Shown one piece after another: positions 4,397 through 8,123 of a stretch of 8,123 bases of DNA (position 1 is its first letter; each line of letters begins with the position of its first letter). This DNA comes from Desulfamplus sp. (GTDB lineage: Bacteria > Desulfobacterota > Desulfobacteria > Desulfobacterales > Desulfobacteraceae). The DNA lies in contig JADGBP010000088.1 in NCBI GenBank assembly GCA_015231395.1, positions 1-8,123 of the forward strand, written 5' to 3'. Under the pieces are notes generated by a model. The model saw only the letters and a program-made list of their open reading frames with translations, did no database searches and was not told the DNA's origin. The translations under genes were made by a program, and so were the position numbers.

Positions 4397-6796
4397 ATGA
4401 ACGAATCAGAGACAAGAGCGGAACTAATAGACCCACATCTTAAGGCTTGTGGCTGGGGAGTTGTAGAAGGTTCAAAAATACTTCGTGAATACAACATTAC
4501 TGCTGGTGCAATAAAAAAAGGTGGTATCAGAGGTCAAAAGCTCACTGCTGACTATGTGCTTGTTTATAAAGGGCTTAAACTCGCTGTAGTTGAAGCCAAA
4601 AGTGATGAACTTGAAGTTGGTGAGGGTGTTGCACAAGCTAAACTTTATGCAGAGAAACTTCATTTAGATACAACTTACTCCACAAACGGTAAAGAGATAT
4701 ACTCTATCTGCATGAAAACAGGTTCAGAAGGTTTGGTTACTACCTACCTCAGCCCTGATGAACTATGGAACAAGACCTTTGCAAAACAAAATGAGTGGAG
4801 AGATAAATTCAATGATGTTCCGTTTGAGGATAAAGGCGGTACATGGCAGCCTCGCTATTATCAGGAGTTAGCAGTTAAAAACGCTTTGGAAGCCCTTGCA
4901 AATAACAAAAACCGCATTCTATTAACACTTGCCACAGGTACAGGTAAGACAGCTATAGCCTTTCAGATTACATGGAAACTGTATCAGACACGGTGGAACT
5001 TAAAATGGGATGGAAGCCGAAGACCAAGAATTTTATTTCTTGCAGACAGAAACATTTTAGCAGATCAGGGGTTCAACTCTTTCTCATCTTTTCCAGATGA
5101 TGCTCTGGTAAGAATCAGTCCAAAAGAAATAAGTAAAAAGGGAAGAGTCCCAACCAACGGCAGTATTTTCTTTACCATCTTTCAAACCTTTACGAGTGGC
5201 ACAGACAATGAGGGTAAGCCAGCCCCTTACTTTGGAGAGTATCAGCCAGATTACTTTGACTTTATAATAATAGACGAGTGTCACAGAGGTGGTTCTAATG
5301 ATGAAGGTAACTGGAGAGGTATTTTAGAATATTTCTCACCAGCCGTTCAGTTGGGATTAACAGCCACACCCAAACGCAAAGATAATGTTGATACCTATAA
5401 ATACTTTGGTGAACCGGTTTATGTCTATTCACTAAAGGAGGGTATCAATGACGGATTCCTTACTCCCTTTAAAGTCAAACGTATAAAAACCACAATTGAT
5501 GATTACATATACACAAGTGATGACCAAGTAATTGAAGGTGAGATAGAGCAGGGGAAGCTATACACAGAACCTGACTTTAATAAAATTATTGAGATAAAAG
5601 AGAGAGAAGCCGAGCGTGTTAATATTTTTCTTAATGATGCCAACCAGAATGAGAAGGCTATTATATTTTGTGCTTCACAGCCCCATGCAGCAATAGTGCG
5701 TGATTTGGTCAATCAATACAAGAAAGGGAAAGCCCCCAACTACTGTGTGAGAGTAACAGCCAATGATGGAGCAATAGGGGAACAGTTTTTAAGAGAGTTT
5801 CAAGATAATGAAAAGACTATCCCTACCATACTTACTACCTCCCAGAAGCTCTCAACTGGTGTAGATGCAAGGAACATCCGCAATATTGTATTAATGAGAC
5901 CCGTAAACTCAATGATAGAGTTCAAGCAGATTGTAGGAAGAGGCACACGGTTATTTGATGGTAAAGACTTTTTCACTATTTATGATTTTGTAGATGCCTA
6001 TCATCACTTTGCAGACCCTGAATGGGACGGAGAAGCCTTACCTTGTGATGTTTGTGGTAAAATCGTTTGTGAGTGCGAGGTATCCACTCCAGAACCACCC
6101 TGCCCAACTTGTAAAGAGTGCGGGCAAACTCCCTGTATCTGCGAACAAGAGCCAGAAGAACCTTGTGAAGTTTGTGGTAAGAGACCTTGTGTGTGCAATA
6201 AAAAAAAGAAGATTAAGGTAAAACTTCGTGATGGAAAGGAACTGGAAATACAGCACATGATGTCAACCTCCTTCTGGAGTGCTGACGGGAAACCTATCTC
6301 ACCGGAGGAATTTTTAAATAATCTATTCGGGGAACTGCCAAAACTCTTTAAAAGTGAGGAAGAGCTTCGGACAATATGGAGTAATCCACTTACAAGACGC
6401 ACCTTACTTCAAAAGTTAGCTGATGCAGGTTTTGGTAAAGATGAGCTTGTTACACTACAAAAATTAATTAATGCTGAAAAAAGTGATCTGTTTGATGTGC
6501 TGGAATATGTTTTAAATAGCGATATTAAACCTATAACCAGAGAAGAGAGAGTAACATCAGCCCAGTCAACTATAGTTGCACTGCTTAACCATCAACAAAG
6601 GGAGTTCATTGATTTTGTTTTAAGCAAGTATATTGAGTCTGGTGTTGAAGAGCTTGACCAAGAAAAACTACCAATTTTACTTACTAACAAATACCATTCA
6701 TTAGAAGATGCTAAAGATGCGTTGGGTGAAGTTAAAAATATCAGCTCACTCTTTATAGAGTTCCAGAAGTATCTTTATGAGTTAAAAGCTGCATAA
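4397..6796 (+). CDS. hsdR: Type I restriction-modification endonuclease/translocase subunit HsdR
   Basis: This 799-aa motor and nuclease subunit of the type I complex pulls DNA through in an ATP-dependent way and cuts away from the site. The N-terminal nuclease shows Asp52 and Glu66-Ala-Lys68 (D...ExK). The SF2 helicase core has Walker A ATGTGKT at 179-185, DECH at 293-296, LTATP at 321-325, STGVD at 486-490 and QIVGRGTR at 511-518. The C-terminal part from about 600 resembles the EcoEI R C-terminal domain. Between them lie three CxxCGxxxCxC units at residues 550-560, 572-582 and 590-600. The ATG at 4397 is preceded by GGAG at 4383-4386, with a rather long 10-nt spacing; an out-of-frame ATG at 4387 lies between. 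Translation therefore starts independently of the HEPN gene. The end carries three in-frame stops in a row (6794-6802). Confidence 0.95.
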   Translation: MNESETRAELIDPHLKACGWGVVEGSKILREYNITAGAIKKGGIRGQKLTADYVLVYKGLKLAVVEAKSDELEVGEGVAQAKLYAEKLHLDTTYSTNGKEIYSICMKTGSEGLVTTYLSPDELWNKTFAKQNEWRDKFNDVPFEDKGGTWQPRYYQELAVKNALEALANNKNRILLTLATGTGKTAIAFQITWKLYQTRWNLKWDGSRRPRILFLADRNILADQGFNSFSSFPDDALVRISPKEISKKGRVPTNGSIFFTIFQTFTSGTDNEGKPAPYFGEYQPDYFDFIIIDECHRGGSNDEGNWRGILEYFSPAVQLGLTATPKRKDNVDTYKYFGEPVYVYSLKEGINDGFLTPFKVKRIKTTIDDYIYTSDDQVIEGEIEQGKLYTEPDFNKIIEIKEREAERVNIFLNDANQNEKAIIFCASQPHAAIVRDLVNQYKKGKAPNYCVRVTANDGAIGEQFLREFQDNEKTIPTILTTSQKLSTGVDARNIRNIVLMRPVNSMIEFKQIVGRGTRLFDGKDFFTIYDFVDAYHHFADPEWDGEALPCDVCGKIVCECEVSTPEPPCPTCKECGQTPCICEQEPEEPCEVCGKRPCVCNKKKKIKVKLRDGKELEIQHMMSTSFWSADGKPISPEEFLNNLFGELPKLFKSEEELRTIWSNPLTRRTLLQKLADAGFGKDELVTLQKLINAEKSDLFDVLEYVLNSDIKPITREERVTSAQSTIVALLNHQQREFIDFVLSKYIESGVEELDQEKLPILLTNKYHSLEDAKDALGEVKNISSLFIEFQKYLYELKAA
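6044..6196 (+). other. HsdR segment encoding three CxxCGxxxCxC repeats
   Basis: The units are residues 550-560, 572-582 and 590-600, joined by Pro/Glu-rich linkers; each offers four cysteines, and an extra Cys569 precedes the second. Together they carry 13 cysteines in 51 residues. The spacing resembles zinc-knuckle or rubredoxin-like metal sites. The segment joins the helicase core to the C-terminal domain that contacts the methyltransferase, so it may be a metal-stabilised hinge. Confidence 0.7.
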
Positions 6797-6936
6797 TAAT
6801 AATTTCCTCACCGTAACTCTTACTCTTTTAAACCCTTATGTATCAAAAACGACCTCGTAGAATACTTCAGGATGCATTTAAAGGCACTACCCTATACATG
6901 AGTATCCCCCAAAAACATCCCTCTCAGAAATGGCTA

Positions 6937-7017
6937 ATTTCAAGCCATGTAATGATTTCAGATAGTTGAAATGTATAAAGATTACTTTGTAACGATAATT
7001 TTATGAAATTATGAAAT
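6937..7017. repeat. Five ATTTCA/TGAAAT elements
   Basis: ATTTCA lies at 6937-6942 and 6955-6960; its complement TGAAAT lies at 6967-6972, 7004-7009 and 7012-7017. Units two and three form a perfect inverted repeat with a 6-nt spacer. The last two lie within an exact tandem of the 8-mer TTATGAAA (7001-7016). Upstream of an initiator-like gene, such repeats could be iterons or operators; I cannot tell which. Confidence 0.4.
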
Positions 7018-7068
7018 GGAGGCTGTGGGCAGAGATTAAGAAATATTTAATGCGGGATTGAATCTGAT

Positions 7069-7097
7069 TTGACAATAGGTAATAAATTTTATATGGT
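7069..7097 (+). promoter_or_regulatory. Candidate sigma-70 promoter
   Basis: A perfect -35 TTGACA (7069-7074) is followed after 17 bp by TATGGT (7092-7097), a 4/6 match to the -10 consensus. Transcription would begin near 7104, at the edge of the self-complementary segment, and could continue into the initiator-like gene at 7331. Confidence 0.45.
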
Positions 7098-7099
7098 CG

Positions 7100-7269
7100 T
7101 TTACCTTCTGCAATAAGGCAGAAGCACGAAGAGCATCCGCCCTGAGAAGTAGATGCTCTACGTATAACCTATACCAGCGTGAGGCTGGGTACTACACCAA
7201 AAATGATTTTGTAAAGGTAAATATAACCAATAACCAAAGCATTGTAAAGAAAGATTTTACAGCTTTTTT
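7100..7269 (+). ncRNA. Candidate structured RNA or 5' leader
   Basis: By hand the segment folds into four hairpins inside a closing stem. The closing stem is TTTACC (7100-7105) with GGTAAA (7216-7221). The hairpins are CTTCTGC/GCAGAAG (7105-7111/7118-7124), AGAGCATC/GATGCTCT (7130-7137/7152-7159), CCAGC/GCTGG (7174-7178/7184-7188) and CAAAA/TTTTG (7198-7202/7207-7211). One base (7105) is claimed by two stems. A near-consensus promoter lies just upstream and a weak terminator just downstream. No known riboswitch or small-RNA signature was recognised. It may be a small RNA, an attenuating leader of the downstream gene, or hairpins of a replication origin. Confidence 0.4.
7242..7269 (+). terminator. 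Weak Rho-independent terminator candidate
   Basis: TGTAAA (7243-7248) pairs with TTTACA (7256-7261), extended by wobble pairs on both sides, and six Ts follow at 7264-7269. The stem has only one standard G-C pair, so termination would be inefficient. It fits an attenuator or the end of a short RNA starting near 7104. The same TGTAA/TTACA half-site is clustered upstream of hsdM, so it might instead be protein-bound. Confidence 0.3.
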
Positions 7270-7319
7270 ATCTTTATCATCTTTTTAGTGTTAAATCCCA
7301 TCCAGCACGCTCTTAACTC

Positions 7320-7325
7320 AAGGAG
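7320..7325 (+). promoter_or_regulatory. Shine-Dalgarno AAGGAG for the initiator-like gene
   Basis: AAGGAG ends 5 nt before the ATG at 7331, which is optimal spacing and fixes that start. Confidence 0.8.
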
Positions 7326-7330
7326 CGATC

Positions 7331-8123
7331 ATGCCTCAACCTATTACCACCCCAATCAATATTTCCAATATTCCCAGAAAAACTAAAATTGCTATTATTC
7401 GCGAAGAGTATATCTCCATTACCGGTAGGTATGAACAGGCTCTCATCCTTAATCAATTCATATATTGGACTGAAAGGGTCTATGACTTTGATAAATTTAT
7501 TATTGAAGAGAATGCCCGAAAAGACAATCATGGTTTGCAGGAAGAGATGCAGGAGCTGACTCACGGATGGATTTACAAAACTGCCGCACAGTTGGCAGAT
7601 GAACTTATGACCGGATGGTCAGTAAGCACTACCAGAATCCATTTAAAAAAACTCATAGAAACCGGATTCATTGAGGAGAGGGTAAACCCTAAATATAAAT
7701 GGAATCAGACCAGACAGTACAGAGTTAATCTCAATGCTGTTGAAGATGCACTGCTTGTACAAGGTTATTCAATACCAAACTTCACTGTTACAAAAGCCGC
7801 AATTTCTAAAATCGAAAATCAAAAACTGAAAATCAAACTTGAAAATTTGGAAATCAAAAATGTTAATATAACAGAGACTAATTCAGAGATTAAAAATAAC
7901 GACGACAAGCCTGTAACAAAAAGCACTTGTTTGACATCAACAACATCTCCGTCGTCGTCAGCTCTGGCTCCAGTCCTTGTTTCACTTGAAGCAGCAGGCA
8001 GCATCTACGCCTGGATTATCAATGACAGTGCCATAAACATCGATGGCAGACTTAGCGTTCGCTTGTTATCCCAGGATGGCTTAAGCACCTTAAAAGAATT
8101 ACAGAAGACCGTATCAGTCGCTC
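7331..8123 (+). CDS. Winged-helix, phage/mobile-element replication-initiator-like protein (3' partial)
   Basis: The frame runs open from the ATG to the window edge (264 codons). Residues 33-60 (RYEQALILNQFIYWTERV and following) and a helix-turn-helix at about 83-115 (KTAAQLADELM, then SVSTTRIHLKKLIETGFI) ending in the wing KWNQTRQYRVNL match the layout of DnaD-like or RepA-like N-terminal domains in phage and conjugative-element replication proteins. A Lys/Asn/Ser-rich low-complexity linker spans about 158-212, and a second domain begins near 215 and is cut off. The initiator role is inferred from layout and remembered relatives; a winged-helix regulator is the alternative. Its long upstream region with repeats and hairpins, and repeats inside the linker, suit a replication module. 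It is separate from the hsd operon. Confidence 0.65.
   Translation, partial: MPQPITTPINISNIPRKTKIAIIREEYISITGRYEQALILNQFIYWTERVYDFDKFIIEENARKDNHGLQEEMQELTHGWIYKTAAQLADELMTGWSVSTTRIHLKKLIETGFIEERVNPKYKWNQTRQYRVNLNAVEDALLVQGYSIPNFTVTKAAISKIENQKLKIKLENLEIKNVNITETNSEIKNNDDKPVTKSTCLTSTTSPSSSALAPVLVSLEAAGSIYAWIINDSAINIDGRLSVRLLSQDGLSTLKELQKTVSVA
7814..7860 (+). repeat. Short A-rich repeats inside the initiator-like gene
   Basis: GAAAATCAAA occurs exactly at 7814-7823 and 7828-7837, with variants GAAAATTTG at 7841-7849 and GAAATCAAA at 7850-7858. They encode the start of the Lys/Asn-rich linker. Phage lambda carries its origin iterons inside the linker part of the O gene, so an embedded origin is conceivable. 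Simple coding bias for Lys, Asn and Glu is an adequate alternative. Confidence 0.35.

Larger units (their letters stand above)
6797..7330. other. Non-coding region between hsdR and the initiator-like gene
   Basis: This 534-bp stretch has no convincing protein gene on either strand. It holds, in order, two extra stop codons after hsdR, a hairpin-like inverted repeat ATGGCT/AGCCAT (6930-6935/6943-6948), a cluster of ATTTCA/TGAAAT elements (6937-7017), a candidate promoter (7069-7097), a strongly self-complementary segment (7100-7221), a weak hairpin plus T-tract (7242-7269) and a ribosome-binding site (7320-7325). No strong terminator for the hsd operon is visible. Confidence 0.6.

Noticed and set aside
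6004..6402. 132-codon ORF on the - strand opposite the Cys-rich part of hsdR
   Set aside because: It is a shadow of a strongly supported gene with its codon bias; the residues mirror the repetitive Cys/Pro/Glu codons of the sense strand.
6930..6948. Hairpin ATGGCT/AGCCAT as terminator of the hsd operon
   Set aside because: No T-run follows, it lies more than 130 bp after the stop, and it is only 6 bp long.
6838..6969. 43-codon ORF on the + strand after hsdR (starting MYQKRPRRIL)
   Set aside because: No ribosome-binding site, no recognisable family, and its 3' part overlaps the palindromes and ATTTCA repeats; too weak to call a gene.
7137..7160. CUGAGAAG resembling the hammerhead ribozyme core CUGANGA
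   Set aside because: One core base differs and there is no GAAA plus cleavage triplet in the required stem arrangement.
1..8123. CRISPR array, tRNA, rRNA or insertion-sequence ends
   Set aside because: No regularly spaced repeats with unique spacers, no tRNA-like fold with a T-arm consensus, and no transposase or matching terminal inverted repeats were found.

Overview
The window is an AT-rich (about 40% GC by eye) bacterial accessory region. It is dominated by one co-directional defence operon at 348-6796. The proteins fit an environmental, probably anaerobic bacterium (Desulfobacterota, Nitrospirota or Bacillota type), but nothing here fixes the taxon. Ribosome-binding sites are clear before several genes (3495-3500, 1790-1793, 7320-7325) and absent before hsdM.

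Layout: 1-135 is the 3' end of an unrecognised gene. 136-347 is a non-coding leader with five TTACA/TGTAA half-sites and a perfect 10-bp palindrome. The operon follows: hsdM (348-1802), hsdS (1799-3034), a PIN-domain toxin of VapC type (3031-3513), a 73-aa probable antitoxin (3506-3727), a minimal nucleotidyltransferase antitoxin MntA type (3724-4026), a HEPN toxin HepT type (4019-4354) and hsdR (4397-6796). Five successive junctions overlap by 4 or 8 bp; only hsdR has a real gap (42 bp) and its own ribosome-binding site. 6797-7330 is non-coding. It holds an array of ATTTCA/TGAAAT repeats, a near-consensus promoter and a segment that folds on paper into four hairpins inside a closing stem, ending in a weak hairpin plus six Ts. 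7331-8123 is the 5' part of a winged-helix protein resembling phage or mobile-element replication initiators, cut by the window edge.

How it works together: HsdM and HsdS form a type I modification methyltransferase, and HsdR adds the ATP-driven translocase and nuclease for restriction. Two complete RNase toxin-antitoxin pairs sit between specificity and restriction subunits and appear translationally coupled to hsdS. I infer that they either stabilise the locus or act as back-up abortive-infection arms that fire when restriction fails, by analogy with the PrrC anticodon nuclease linked to an hsd locus. The initiator-like gene downstream suggests that the island lies in or next to a mobile element.

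The most notable points are the double toxin-antitoxin insertion inside an hsd operon, a C8 tract in hsdS placed so that slippage would leave only the first recognition domain, three CxxCGxxxCxC repeats in HsdR, and the candidate structured RNA upstream of the initiator-like gene.
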